Below are positions 47,272-59,694 of a DNA stretch of 64,000 nt, piece by piece (within the stretch, counting starts at the first letter, position 1; each line of letters starts with the position of its first letter). The notes under the pieces are model-generated. The model had not been told where the DNA came from. It made no database searches and saw only the letters and a list, made by a program, of their open reading frames with translations. The stretch comes from Drosophila miranda (lineage: Eukaryota; Arthropoda; Insecta; Diptera; Drosophilidae), in the NCBI RefSeq assembly GCF_003369915.1, contig NC_046677.1, forward strand, positions 4,836,001 through 4,900,000, read 5' to 3'. Position numbers and translations under genes: made by a program.

Positions 47272-48599
47272 AGCCCTTACGACTCCATCCGTTTGGCACG
47301 AGAGCTAAGAAAACACCGCAGGAGAATTGATCTGGAGAGTCATATGCACGATCGTGTGAAGCCAAAGCACTATCGAACCATAATACGCGAGTATTCATTG
47401 GAAAATTCATATCAGAACAGTGACGAATCCGTTGAGACTGGCGAAAACTTAAACTTTCGTAGTGTGGCAAAAAATTCAACCAACTCTTCGGGCGATGGCT
47501 CCTTGGCGATAGAACCATCTGCCAGAACCCGTTCATCCAAAGGCAATAGACCAAGATATCAAAAACGAGAATCAATCTCAGGCACTGTAGCAGCTGTTCA
47601 GCAATTGGCAAGGTCCTTAAATATCTTAAATAACGACTTTTATGCCTTTAGAAAAGAACAAAATGAAAGGTAAAGCCATCATATACCTAAAATTCTTGTA
47701 ATACTTTCAATAGATACTTATGTTATCTTCAACAGAATGCATAATATAACCAAACTCTTGGATAGATTCACTACGAAATCCAGAAAGGCGGAAAAAGAAA
47801 GAAAAAAAGATTCGAGAAGGAACAGCAGCAAAAATAAACAATATAAAAGGTCAATATATATCCAATAAACTCCATTTAACAGTTTTCTATAAAGAATTAT
47901 AGCAACTCTAGGAAACCCATTTTGACCCTCCGTTTCCGGAAGGATGCATAAAGTAATAGACCACCACACGCTGTACACCTTTAGTTTATAAATCCCTTTA
48001 TCCAACGAGATAATCATAAGTCAAGACACAATTTCTAGTCCAGTCACAGTGAAATCGATTCTTTTTATAACAAAATATTTAACATTGAAATATTTTGCAG
48101 CCGGACTGAGGACGTAACGGACACCAAGGACCAAAATCATATAACCAATAATACCGACAACAAGATCCTTAACAATACCCACAACGAGACCTTCAACAAT
48201 ACCCAAAATAAGGAGGAGTTGGATCAGGAGCCCATCAAGAGCAAAACCCACACACAAACCGATACAAACCCCATCCACACTATTCAGAATAATACCGACA
48301 ATAAAGTCCTTAATAATACCGACAAAGAGGAGTTGGAGCAGAAACACAACAAAGGCAGAACACTCACAGAAATCGACACAAATACGAAACCCATCCATAA
48401 AAATATAACACAGAGCAAGGACACCAGCAACGATTTTGGTAACGCGTTGAAGATTCATCAGACAGTCCCCAAACAAGCGCCAAAAGCATCTGAAAAAGAC
48501 GATCTTCACGACATTCCGCCGACACTACGACATCTACCTTTTCATAAAGTTACCATCTACCGAGCACAAAGAAAAAAAAACAAGGAATATCCATTGTGA
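47272..48599 (+). pseudogene. Secreted Asn/Thr-rich gene, array copy 3, headless
   Basis: Exons 47272-47669, 47736-47849 and 48101-48599 correspond to exons 2-4 of copy 1 and keep an open frame and splice sites. The signal-peptide exon is absent. It shares the GENLNFR variant with copy 1 (copies 2 and 4 have VENLNFL), but shares TEID with copies 2 and 4. It has one private change, SEKDD for SGKDD. Transcription from the neighbouring PRL-1 5' flank is possible, in which case translation would have to start at a new ATG. Confidence 0.65.
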
Positions 48600-48605
48600 T
48601 ATCTT

Positions 48606-48639
<34 letters not shown>

Positions 48640-49373
48640 TATATGTATATATGTATATTTATATTTCCCTGATGGTACATATGTCTTATTCGTGGTCTAA
48701 TTTACGCGTAAATTGATGTCGATAGGATTTTAATATATCAAAAACAAATACATATATACAGAATATAATTATATTGGCTTAGCTCTTCATCTATTTTCAA
48801 TAAGATAGTTTTTTCAACAGCGGTTGAGAGTTAAAACTCTTAGAAAAATCCCGCAGTCTTTGCCCTAATTGCACTTAATATATTGCACATTTCAAGGATT
48901 GCATCAAAAGTAGAGGTCCTTGTGGAGGAAAGCGATGTACCTCGACTGTAGGATTGGTCGCCACCGAGCACAGGCCGGGAGTGATTTACAACGATTAACA
49001 GTCAATATCCTTATTGTCCTAGATGCAAATCTGAATCCAAACAATCCGGGACACTCGCCCGATCAAAAGGATTCGCGAAACGCCAAGATCGGACAACAAA
49101 TGGGAGGGCTATAGCGATTGTAATCAAAATCGGTTTACAAATTTAAAAAGGCGTTATGCATTTAGTTCCAGCTTTGGCTGCCGATAAAGAAACTGCAAAA
49201 AATCACCGGTTGAGCCGCCACTGTACAACCAACAAACAAAAACTAGCGATCTTTTGCTGATTTCTGTTCGCCTAATACCGAGTGTTTTCGCTCATGACGT
49301 CTGATTTAATTCGCATTTTTTCTCTGACTATATATCGGCTATTTGGAGGCCGATCTGCTTGCGTGAGATTTTG

Positions 49374-49751
49374 ATGCAGAACGACAGTCTGGATTCTTAC
49401 GATCCTAGGAAGTCCTCGCCAAGTTTTGCCTATGGAAATGATTTAATTACAGCTTTTTTTTGGGACGATATATCTCGATTATACAGCTATCGATCTAGGC
49501 TGATCGTTTTCAATCACTTTGACTTCAAGGAAATTAAGGATTCTGCATTTGTACCTGTATTTTGTATTCGATTTTTAGTTAAGTCGCATTATGTAGCTCC
49601 GCTATTTCGAGTCTTCCTTCTTATAGAGAGACTGCTCCCGACTGTTCCCTGTGGCATCAAGGACAAGGATTTTTCATTTTTAACGTTAAAATTCGCTACA
49701 GCTCCGGCAAGATTAATAGTTTACTATATAAAGAAGCCGATTAGTGATTAG
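49374..49751 (+). CDS. Hypothetical protein, array copy 3
   Basis: 125-residue frame identical in sequence to that of copy 2. Nothing further can be said about its function. Confidence 0.35.
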   Translation: MQNDSLDSYDPRKSSPSFAYGNDLITAFFWDDISRLYSYRSRLIVFNHFDFKEIKDSAFVPVFCIRFLVKSHYVAPLFRVFLLIERLLPTVPCGIKDKDFSFLTLKFATAPARLIVYYIKKPISD

Positions 49752-49873
49752 TGAAATTTTTGTGTTTGTAAATGCTTTATTCGTAGAGACTACACGATAG
49801 CTTCAAGCTTTCTGGAGGTTTCATCGGACTTGTGATGGAAGGTTTAGACCCTGTCGTTTGCAATTCCTATTGC

Positions 49874-50041
49874 TCAGCAACAGCCTCCACAACAGCCTGC
49901 ACAGGGTCCCGTTGCACCGCACGGTCCGCAGACATTGGGTCCATAGCAGGGTCCACAGCACGGATCACAGCAGGGTCCACAGCAAGGACCGCAGCACGGA
50001 CCGCAGCATGGACTGCAGCACGATCCACAAGGGCTACACAT
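49874..50041 (-). CDS. Mst(3)CGP-like cysteine-rich sperm protein, copy 3
   Basis: 55-residue protein identical to copy 2, with three GPCC units. Start, stop, upstream acceptor and downstream AATAAA are preserved. Confidence 0.73.
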   Translation of the reverse strand: MCSPCGSCCSPCCGPCCGPCCGPCCDPCCGPCYGPNVCGPCGATGPCAGCCGGCC

Positions 50042-51649
50042 ATTCGATCCGTAAAAGTTCTGGAAAATATAAAAACAAAAATGTTGAACTCTATTGATGT
50101 TATAAGAAAAGTTAAAGTAGTTACCAGAAAACAAACAGAAGCCTGAAACTAAACAAAATTTGTTTGATCTGTGCTTATTGGAGTGTGATGAACAACTAAA
50201 AAAATAATGCAATAGAACATATTACAAGATTTTGACAGCTATACATTCAGATCCTCGGGTAATGTGATTGGCATAACATGCCATATACATAATCAAATTA
50301 ATTCCATCAAGTTATCTGTGAAAGTACTATATAAATATAGAAATATACTATGGGATAAAGTGCTTAAAATTAATTAAACTATGCGAAAATCATTTTGTAC
50401 TTGGCACGACGCCAAAATTAGTTTGGAGGCCTGTAGATCGCATCCTCATGCATAAAATTTGCAATCCAAAATCTTTTTTAAAAAGTCATAAACTGCTCTT
50501 TGGTGACTTTTATAATTTTTACTCGGCCTCTGCAGCATCCATAGCCGCAAAATTGATGATTTGAAAAGAGAATTGAACGATCTTTCACAGGATTTTTTAT
50601 TCGTGTCGATATAGTGGATATACCTAAAGATATAGAAAATTAAACTTAAAGTTTTATACCATTTTTAAAGTTTAATTTTTTGTTTTTGTTATGGTCCTTC
50701 TTTAACAAAGTAATTTTTTAGTGGCACTAATTCACAACAAAAATGTCCCCGATTTGATGGAGCCCAATCAAGGATCGATTATATTTTCACCAGTCATATT
50801 TAATTTTCTCCGTTTTTTGCCGTTCCACGCCTCTCTCACATCGCATAATGCTGACATTTATTGTTCGATCTGGTCGTGATCGGGCGAACATCCTTGATGC
50901 CTCTGCATCCCATCCCTGATTGATCATCGCACAATTGATTTTGTTTTAATTTTAATATATATCGCTTTTATTTCCTTGTAATGACTAACATTTTAAAAAA
51001 TTACAATTCAATATTTTAGATAAATTAATTTGTAAGCTTTATATTTGTTTTTACTTTCGGCTTTTGTTTTTTTTTTTCTTTTCTTTTAAATTTATTTTCA
51101 TCTTCGTCACATCTCACACACTATAATTTGTTTATTTTTTTATTTTTTAATAATAAGGTTTAATTATTTTTAATTTTTTTTTCATGTTCATTTTCTCAAT
51201 TTTTTACTTAGTGTTTTTGTTTGGTGTTTTGTTCTTGTTCGAGTGTTTTTATTTGCTGCAAATTATTTGAAGTATTTTCTATTTTTTTTCACTGAATGTA
51301 TGTAAGTCATTAATGTAAAAATTTGTAGTTTTATTATACAAATATATATACTATATATGTATATTCCTTGATGCTCTCAGTGGCAACGGGGTAGGGGGGG
51401 GGGGCTTAGCATATGTACTATATATATACAAGAGGGGATTGGCATATATAATATATATGTAATTGTATAATGCAAGTAGAAAATCAAGTATTTAGACATA
51501 TAATTCCGTTCGTTGATAGCAGCTAAAGAAGAGAGAGTAAGCATACAAAAACCATATCGAAAGTATTCAAAATTTCACAACTAAATACCGCATTAAGTAC
51601 ATTTTTCGTGGTGTCTAAATTCTGTCTATGTCTGCCGCTCCGCTTAATT

Positions 51650-51680
<31 letters not shown>

Positions 51681-52303
51681 CTGTATATATAGTATCTATA
51701 TTTTTGTTCACTCTACACTTGTTTGTTTTATCTGTTTAATTTGGGTCTAAGGGATGGATACCTCTACTGTTCCACATTCTGTGTGTTTGTTTTTTTTTGT
51801 TTTTCTTTTGTTTCCAGAATAATATGTAAATGTAAACTACGTTTCGTGGGGGGGTGGCCCATTTCTACAACCATTTTATGGGGTATTTGGGGCCCTAAAC
51901 ATCATCTATATAATTACAATGTCTGTGAATATGGTATCGTGAATCGAAATTTCTTTTAGCATTGGTTTTTGTGGGGTTTTCGGAAATCATAAAATAACAA
52001 TAAATTACATTAAATAATACATACAAAAAATTACAATTGGATGCCAATACATTATGAAATTTGAGATTTTTTTATAATAATTACTGGGGGGCTGGGGAGG
52101 GGCTGTGATTCAATTTGTTCGCCTATGGGATTTTTTGTGGTGTTTCTGGGTGATTCTCTCTTTTTGTTTTAATTCCTTTCAATCCGCTTTTTCTTTACTT
52201 TTACTTTTACTTTCTTTTTCTTCTCCTTTTGTTTTTTTTTTTTTTTTTTTGAAAAAATGAACACTTTTTATCTGGTGGGAATATACATATGGTGTTTGGA
52301 AAT

Positions 52304-55149
52304 CTATTGCACAGAACATGAATTCTTATGGCCATTTTTGTGCTTTAAACGCGCCTTGGGCTTGTATTTCTCCAAATATGAGAGCTGCTTGGCATTGATG
52401 GCGCCACGTCGTTTACTGGAAGATAGAATTTGAACTTTAGTTGGGTTTATTCTTTATAGAGTAAGGTTATGGTACTCACTCTCTAATCATTTCCACAGCT
52501 GCCTCATATTTCAAGCCTAATTCGATCAGTGCCAGGGCCACCAAAACAGGAGCTCGTCCCAGACCAGCCACACAATGAACGGCCACACAGGCCTCTGGAG
52601 TTTGTCGATATCTAAAGAACGAAACAAAAGTAATAAACATTATAGGGATATTTATACAGAGAGTTATCTAACAGATTCCTATACACATACGTTACATAGA
52701 TTAGGATATTTGAAAAACTGATTATTCGCTTAGCTAAAACTTGGTTTTGATTTTGTGTCTCTATGTCTAAGGTCTACGGCTTACCGACAAGTTTCATTAT
52801 CAACAAATGCAGTATTATTATAAATTGCCGATGATGCTGCTTCATTATCATTGCCGGTATTATCATTGAGATTGAGATTGTCATAGGCTGTTGTTAGGGG
52901 AATGGTATCGGTATCTGTGATATTCCGACCTGATGCCGCCGCGACGGAGGACGAGAGGCTGGCTCTGGTTGCCGAATGCCTGATTGTTGAAGTAGTGGCC
53001 GTACCGGTTGCTGTTGTTTCTGGTGGAACTGTTTTTGGTATGTGTCTGAGCGAGAAACGCTTATGTTTGTAGTAGGATAGTGTGGCGCTTGTGGTGTTGG
53101 ACTGTCTAAAACTATTTTTGGGGCACAGGCGGCAGCGTTAATTGTATCAATCAAATATAGCACACACAAGGAAGGAAGGTAGTAACGTAAGTTCACATTT
53201 GGTAATAGATTCGATAGATTAAAGAGGTTCAAAATAGATCAAGTGAAAAATGGAGAGATACAACCAAAAAAAAGTATCAAGAAAACATGATAAAAATGTG
53301 CAGATAGTTTTGTTGGGATAAAATTACAAGTGGTTTCAAACACAAAATCTGTACAGGCAAATCATAAAAAGAGTTCTAATAGAAATCATAAATCGGTGGA
53401 GAGCTAAGCCGGACAGCATGGGGTGGGGGCGCTACATATTTCTATATATTTCTTTGATTATTTTGCATCTTTTATTCGATTTTATGACAGCTTTTTTTGT
53501 TTGTTTTTTTTTTTTTTGATATTTTGTTTGGCTAGCGCAGCATAAAGATTTTTCATTTTGATTTTGATTTTTATTTAAAATGGAATTTAGTTTTCTTTTG
53601 ATTTTCAAAGCAACAAATAATACTGAATAAATTGATAAAGATCGCTTGAGGTATTTTCTATCGCGTACACTTCGAACGAATGATCTATGATATAAATAAT
53701 ACACTATAATTATGACTTTAAGCTATGATTAGTAATGGAGCAACGCGGAACTAGATCTGTGATTCGGGAATACGATTTAATGGTTTCTTTATAATGATCC
53801 ATAATGAACAAAATATCTATAAAATACGGTTCTGTATACAGTCTGCTTTAGAAACGTAATGAATATTGATCTATAATCCTTCAAATCAATTTGCAAAACC
53901 GATTTAGACCTGGATTTACTCGCATATCTCCGAATATTCTCGTTAACATGTCGATCCATGCCTTTGAGAAGGTCTCATACAAATTCGCATCCCGTAGTGC
54001 AATAGTCGCAGGAGGTTCTCTTCTTATGACCCGAATAAAATTTTGGGCACCTGCCTGCCATGGCCCTACAGCTCTCAGGCGATTGAAAAGCTACCAATTT
54101 GCATCTAAGATACATCATTTGTGAGAATTCCATGTCTGATCTATGGATCTGCCTCTATTAAATGGTTTTTTTTACACAGAAATTGATCTATAATCTATGC
54201 AAAACCTTTAAATGATCTTAATTTTGTGGCAATTGTTGGACGATCAATAATGGATCTATACTATATTGATTTCGTATATATTACACGCCAAGAAATTGAT
54301 CAAGAATGATCTAGATCTATAGTAAATTTTCTTCAAGACATCAGAATGACTTAGAATGTATTTCTAATTAAGTTCTATAAGAATAAGAACTGAAATTGAA
54401 TGATTTTACTGCATTTATACACTCTAAAATATTAAAAAACTACACACTATACAATCACTTCGTTGGATCTGGAGAGAAGGTTCTTTAGGGCTTTACATTC
54501 GATGAATATGGTGTGGTCTACGATGTACATATTCTATTCCAAATTTATACGATATAGAATCATAGTTCCATAACTCCATTACATAAATGTAAACAATATT
54601 TAAAATGTCTTATGCTTAATGATGAAAAATAAAAAATATATATAAACTAGGTGACTAACAAGAGATCCATATTTGGTATAGCGTTTACTTACTTATCCTT
54701 CAAGACCTCAAACCACTCGTCAACGACTGTTTGTGGCGGGAAGGTGCCATCCTCAAAGGCCAGATCCTTGACATTGATGCCCTGTGCCTCCAGCTCGACT
54801 GTATTATAGCTTGGCTCACAAACACGCACCACAGTGTTGACATTGTTCTTCTTAAGTTCCTATATACAAAACAAATAAGATATAAGTGCGGGGATGCCTT
54901 AGGAATAGGTTTGGGGTAGAGATCGGGGCATGAAGGCATTCAAAAATTCACCTTATAGTCATTTATTCGGACTGATTGCACTCTTTTTTGATTACCTCCA
55001 TGCCCACCTCTTATTCTAAATGCACTCACCATAATGTAATGATTAATTGTTATGTCTGAAGGTCGATCGGTGATTAGGAACTTCATGCCCTTGTACTCTA
55101 TTAGAGCCGGGGCTGGGCGTAGATCTTTTTGACGCATAGTGATGCTCAT
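52304..55149 (-). CDS. PRL-1: PRL-1 phosphatase, copy 3
   Basis: Third intact PRL-1. Exons on the minus strand: 55149-55030, 54859-54693, 52611-52480 and 52415-52304, 531 nt and 176 residues, with [10 protein letters not shown] and CSVQ preserved. The candidate cassette exon is at 52785-53105. The 3' flank carries the unit-specific 40 bp deletion near 51789. Its promoter region is followed by unit 4, which the retrotransposon interrupts 1.7 kb from the PRL-1 ATG. Confidence 0.94.
52785..53105 (-). other. PRL-1: Candidate 107-codon cassette exon of PRL-1, copy 3
   Basis: Same 321 nt block as in units 1 and 2, open in the same frame and with the same splice sites. Confidence 0.45.
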
Positions 55150-55517
55150 AAAAACAGTAAATTACAGGAAAAAAAGAGCAGTCCTAACTGTGGTGTTTTT
55201 CCCACTTAGAAATGAAAAGTTTTTGGGTGATTTGTTTCTTTTACAATTTGAGTTCTTAGAGGGGAAGTTTTCTTGATTCCTAGTTTTAAAAATTCAGCGT
55301 ATTTAGATGCTACAATTGATGTTTCGTTTAGTGTATACAAAATAAATTTAAATATAATTAGCTCTCTTCCTTTTTGTATCGTTCTACACTAAAAAAACAC
55401 AAAACTAGAGTACAATTTTCCAAGTAAAAATTATAGGTGACCTTTTTTTTTTTAATTAATTTAAGTACAAATTGTAGATTTTTTTTTTCCTTCTATCACA
55501 AAGAAAATGGTACCAAT

Positions 55518-55535
55518 GGTTACCAATTGGTAACC
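55518..55535. repeat. 18 bp palindrome at unit 3/4 junction
   Basis: Third occurrence of GGTTACCAATTGGTAACC at an internal unit junction. Confidence 0.8.
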
Positions 55536-56856
55536 GGATAATTTTGAATGCTTCGCATCAAAGTATGACATCAGAACTTTGGGAAAACCGAAATTGAAAG
55601 CAGAAAATATTGTATAACAAAAACAAAAAGAATATAATTTTAATAGACACGACCTTTTTATTCCACATAAATTTCTCTTGGTATCGCCACAAGAGCCCTT
55701 ACGACTCCATCCGTTTGGCACGAGAGCTAAGAAAACACCGCAGGAGAATTGATCTTGAGAGTCATATGCACGATCGTGTGAAGCCAAAGCACTATCGAAC
55801 CATAATACGCGAGTATTCATTGGAAAATTCATATCAGAACAGTGACGAATCCGTTGAGACTGTCGAAAACTTAAACTTTCTTAGTGTGGCAAAAAATTCA
55901 ACCAACTCTTCGGGCGATGGCTCCTTGGCGATAGAACCATCTGCCAGAACCCGTTCATCCAAAGGCAATAGACCAAGATATCAAAAACGAGAATCAATCT
56001 CAGGCACTGTAGCAGCTGTTCAGCAATTGGCAAGGTCCTTAAATATCTTAAATAACGACTTTTATGCCTTTAGAAAAGAACAAAATGAAAGGTAAAGCCA
56101 TCATATACCTAAAATTCTTGTAATACTTTCAATAGATACTTATGTTATCTTCAACAGAATGCATAATATAACCAAACTCTTGGATAGATTCACTACGAAA
56201 TCCAGAAAGGCGGAAAAAGAAAGAAAAAAAGATTCGAGAAGGAACAGCAGCAAAAATAAACAATATAAAAGGTCAATATATATCCAATAAACTCCATTTA
56301 ACAGTTTTCTATAAAGAATTATAGCAACTCTAGGAAACCCATTTTGACCCTCCGTTTCCGGAAGGATGCATAAAGTAATAGACCACCACACGCTGTACAC
56401 CTTTAGTTTATAAATCCCTTTATCCAACGAGATAATCATAAGTCAAGACACAATTTCTAGTCCAGTCACAGTGAAATCGATTCTTTTTATAACAAAATAT
56501 TTAACATTGAAATATTTTGCAGCCGGACTGAGGACGTAACGGACACCAAGGACCAAAATCATATAACCAATAATACCGACAACAAGATCCTTAACAATAC
56601 CCACAACGAGACCTTCAACAATACCCAAAATAAGGAGGAGTTGGATCAGGAGCCCATCAAGAGCAAAACCCACACACAAACCGATACAAACCCCATCCAC
56701 ACTATTCAGAATAATACCGACAATAAAGTCCTTAATAATACCGACAAAGAGGAGTTGGAGCAGAAACACAACAAAGGCAGAACACTCACAGAAATCGACA
56801 CAAATACGAAACCCATCCATAAAAATATAACACAGAGCAAGGACACCAGCAACGAT
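55523..56856. repeat. Tandem array unit 4, truncated by LTR insertion
   Basis: Only the first 1334 bp of a fourth unit is visible. It ends exactly where the 5' LTR begins (56857), within the last coding exon of the secreted-protein gene. The rest presumably continues beyond the retrotransposon, outside the window. Confidence 0.95.
55694..56856 (+). pseudogene. Secreted Asn/Thr-rich gene, array copy 4, headless and LTR-interrupted
   Basis: Exons 55694-56091 and 56158-56271 and the first 334 nt of exon 4 (56523-56856) remain. No signal-peptide exon. Exon 4 is broken at 56857 by the retrotransposon: the host sequence stops at ..AGCAACGAT and the LTR starts with TGTACGG. It carries the VENLNFL variant shared with copy 2. 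Confidence 0.8.
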
Positions 56857-57063
56857 TGTACGGTGAGGCTTGTAGCTGCTGTGAGGAGGCCTAGGGTTTT
56901 TGGGGTCCGCCGAAAATTAGGCACCGTCTAACGAGAGGCAAGACAAACTCTCTTTAACAGTCGGCAAAGAGGGCCTGGGATCAAAGAGTGGGTCAGAGCC
57001 AGGTCAGACTTCCTCGTCGAAAGGAGAGCGAGTTCGAAGTCGAAGTCGGACAAGATAAACGGC

Positions 57064-57071
57064 TATAAATA
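57064..57071 (+). promoter_or_regulatory. LTR TATA box
   Basis: TATAAATA about 208 bases into the LTR. Transcription would be expected to start 25-30 bases downstream, defining the U3/R border near 57095. Confidence 0.55.
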
Positions 57072-58005
57072 GATGGCATTGGACGCCATTGCGAGATTCC
57101 AAGCCTGGTCGACAGCATTGGATTTTGTTCTCCAAGTGTCCTCTATAGTGTCAGCCGTAGTTGAATATTCAAAGAAAGAAAAAAGAGAAAAACCATATAA
57201 ATACAATAACTAGTGAAAAGTAGCCAGGAAGTGAGACGGTGATTAGTGAAACCTCTTCGATACACCCTTTCGACGGGTCACCCGTTTGGGTCTTAAATTG
57301 GAGGAGGCTCGTCTTCCACGACCGCCAGCTGAAATTCGTAGAAATTCGCCGGAGCTTTGGGTCGTCGCCTTGGAGCAGTTCGGCGAGCCAGAGAGGAGAG
57401 GCCAAAGAGTGCCCGGCAGACGGCAGCCGCGTCGGCTTGTTCATCGCTCCGCGTATGCGTCCATACCCCGTGCGCATGGGAGGAGGCAAAGAAAAAAAAG
57501 TGTTCTTCAGTGGCGACAAATAGTGGCAGATCGAGTTAGAAAATTTCTCATAGAAGGCCAGCCCCGCCCAAAATAACAATAACAAAAAAAAAAAGAATCA
57601 AATATAAGAAACAAATAACGGATCGTAGTCAGATGCTCTAAGCATCAATACCCGAGTTATTTTATTCTCCCTCTCATTTAGGCTTCTTTAGCTCTCTATC
57701 CCTATCTATCTCTCTCCACCTAACTTTGCGCTGCGGGCGAGCCCCCACATACCGGCGCCCGATAAGCGCCGCTAATCTGCACATAGGAATGCAAGACTGA
57801 GCGCAGAGGAATGTAAGGCGGCGTGAGGGACGGGAAGAAAAGAGACAGGCAATCACCGTTAAAATTAACTCGATCTGCCTGAGCCACTCGGTCGTCATCT
57901 CAATTTTTTTGTGTGTGCGAATTGTGTGTGTTCTTTTTTTATACTTTTCAGGGGCCCAAATCGGAAGCGCTTCGTCGATGGAGGTTCCTGTAAGTCGTTC
58001 AATTG

Positions 58006-58011
58006 AATAAA
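58006..58011 (+). terminator. Possible LTR poly(A) signal
   Basis: AATAAA inside the LTR, about 900 bases after the presumed start. A second one is at 58383-58388, so which marks the R/U5 border is open. Confidence 0.35.
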
Positions 58012-58814
58012 TAAAATATGTATATGAAAGTTCGAAAAATATATAAAAATATGAAAGTTCGCCACGGGAGCGCACCCAATTAGTGGGTTGAAAAGAGAGG
58101 GCATCAGAAAGTCACCTCTTGATTCTTTTCCCTACGCCTCTCGTACATTACACCTTCTCTTTTGGTGGATCGCTATGCCAGCAATTGCTCACATAAAATT
58201 TTCTTACATTTCTTTTCTTTTCACTCCTATTCAAATCATCTGTTCTCTCTCATATCTAGCCTAAGCTTCTTATTTATTTACAGTACTTTACGCAAATTAT
58301 TTAAAATTAAGTCGTAGCCAATACTCGGGAAGGGCAAATGAGAACATTAAATTACTGGGGATCACTAATTTTAGTCATTAGAAATAAATAAACGTTTATA
58401 ATGTCTGAGTAGAAGAAATAGTGTTTGATCTCCTGCAGCAAGCCCCTGTAGGTCTCGCATAATATAAGGGGTCTTGTAACAAATTATGTGGTATCGGGCA
58501 CAGCAAGACCAAGGTAGGGTGGGCGAACATCACTCCTCATGAACAGCTGAGGAATTCTTTTCGTTGTCCGTTCACCAGTGCAGTTATTGTCTTTCGTTTT
58601 AGGTGTTGTGCTTTCCGTCCGGTTTCATATGGCTTATTGACACGCATTAAATGTAGAATAATAATAGGGTAGGCCTCAGCTTAGGAGCAAATAAACAAGA
58701 ACACCACACTCGTGGCCGACGAGCCAGTAGCCGGAAAATTGACAGCGTGCCGCTTCAAGCTGAGAGGACCATCTCGCCTACATCGTGGTTGCACGTTACA
58801 TTTATTATTATTTT

Positions 58815-58832
58815 TGGCGCCCAACGTGGGGC
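58815..58832 (+). other. Primer-binding site, tRNA-Lys
   Basis: TGGCGCCCAACGTGGGGC is complementary to the 3' end of Drosophila tRNA-Lys (..GTTGGGCGCCA). It is the minus-strand primer site for reverse transcription, 14 bases after the LTR. Confidence 0.85.
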
Positions 58833-59694
58833 CTCACTGTTAGGTGGGAATTATTACAATTTGTACTTAGGGGTGTGGTTCACGAACAATGACCTAAAAC
58901 AAACCTTCACTTTTAAAATTTTCCTTCCATCGACTGTTCGATGTCTTTATTGAAGACAAAGAAACGCAAATCATTTCCGCTTTCATTCAGTTCTCTTACG
59001 GATCTTTGGAACACCGATAGAAAACTAAGCCCCAGGGGATGTTTCCGGGCCACGATTCTAAGGGTTCTGAGTGAGTTTGACTTATTTCTGTACAAATAGC
59101 CTGATTGTCGTGATTAATAGGAATACTACTAGAATAGCTTTAAGAAGCTATCTGTTGTCCATGTCATTTCAGTCTGCGCTGTAAGTGCTACTCAACTTTA
59201 TGCCTGAGGGACCAAGGGAAAACTGAACCGTCTTGGATTCACTGGTGATGCATTTAGCTTAAGTGCACTCCTGACCACGGATCATTTCATTAAGTGCCTC
59301 AGTTTGCTTTGTCTTATCTTTGTTTGGCAGTTTGGATCACTGCTTCTATAAGCGCTGTTGGACGCAGGTGCGCAGAATTTTAGAATTACCACTGCCCACG
59401 GCCTAGGTGTTCTAACTTGCCAGAAAGTATTTTCCTCTTTAGCTGTACTTGGTGAAATAATTCGGACAATTAAGAGAGGCTCTGCAGGGAGCCAGGCTAG
59501 CTGGGAGATCAAACCATTAGAATTTTTTTGTATTATTTTTTTATTTGAAACTGTTGAGTTGAAAGTTTTTGTTTAATTAATATTCAAATTTCATTTCACT
59601 TTTAAATTTCCTTATTACATATATATAAGAAAACATACATAACCTTTACGAGTTAAGCAGATAGTTTTTTTAGTAAACACCTATAAGAAGAAAG
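58833..59694 (+). other. Retrotransposon 5' leader
   Basis: Untranslated leader between the primer site and the gag ATG. It should contain the packaging signal, but no motif could be identified. Short ORFs in it have no recognised similarity. Confidence 0.5.

Larger units (their letters stand above)
47101..55522. repeat. Tandem array unit 3 (8422 bp)
   Basis: Third complete unit. A private deletion of about 40 bp lies near 51789 in the region after PRL-1, where a CTCTTTTGCTCG-type stretch present in units 1 and 2 is missing, and its poly-G run at 51392-51403 is the shortest. Confidence 0.95.
56857..58800 (+). repeat. 5' LTR (1944 bp)
   Basis: Starts TGTACGGTG and ends ..CACGTTACA, giving short inverted ends (TGTA...TACA, with further partial match). 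The start is fixed by comparison with the uninterrupted exon 4 in units 1-3. The end is 14 bases before the primer-binding site. A TATA box lies at 57064 and AATAAA at 58006-58011. The 3' LTR needed to confirm the edge is not in the window. Confidence 0.85.

Noticed and set aside
30201-56856. CRISPR-like or satellite interpretation of the repeats
   Set aside because: Units are 8.4 kb with intact spliced genes, which is a segmental tandem duplication.
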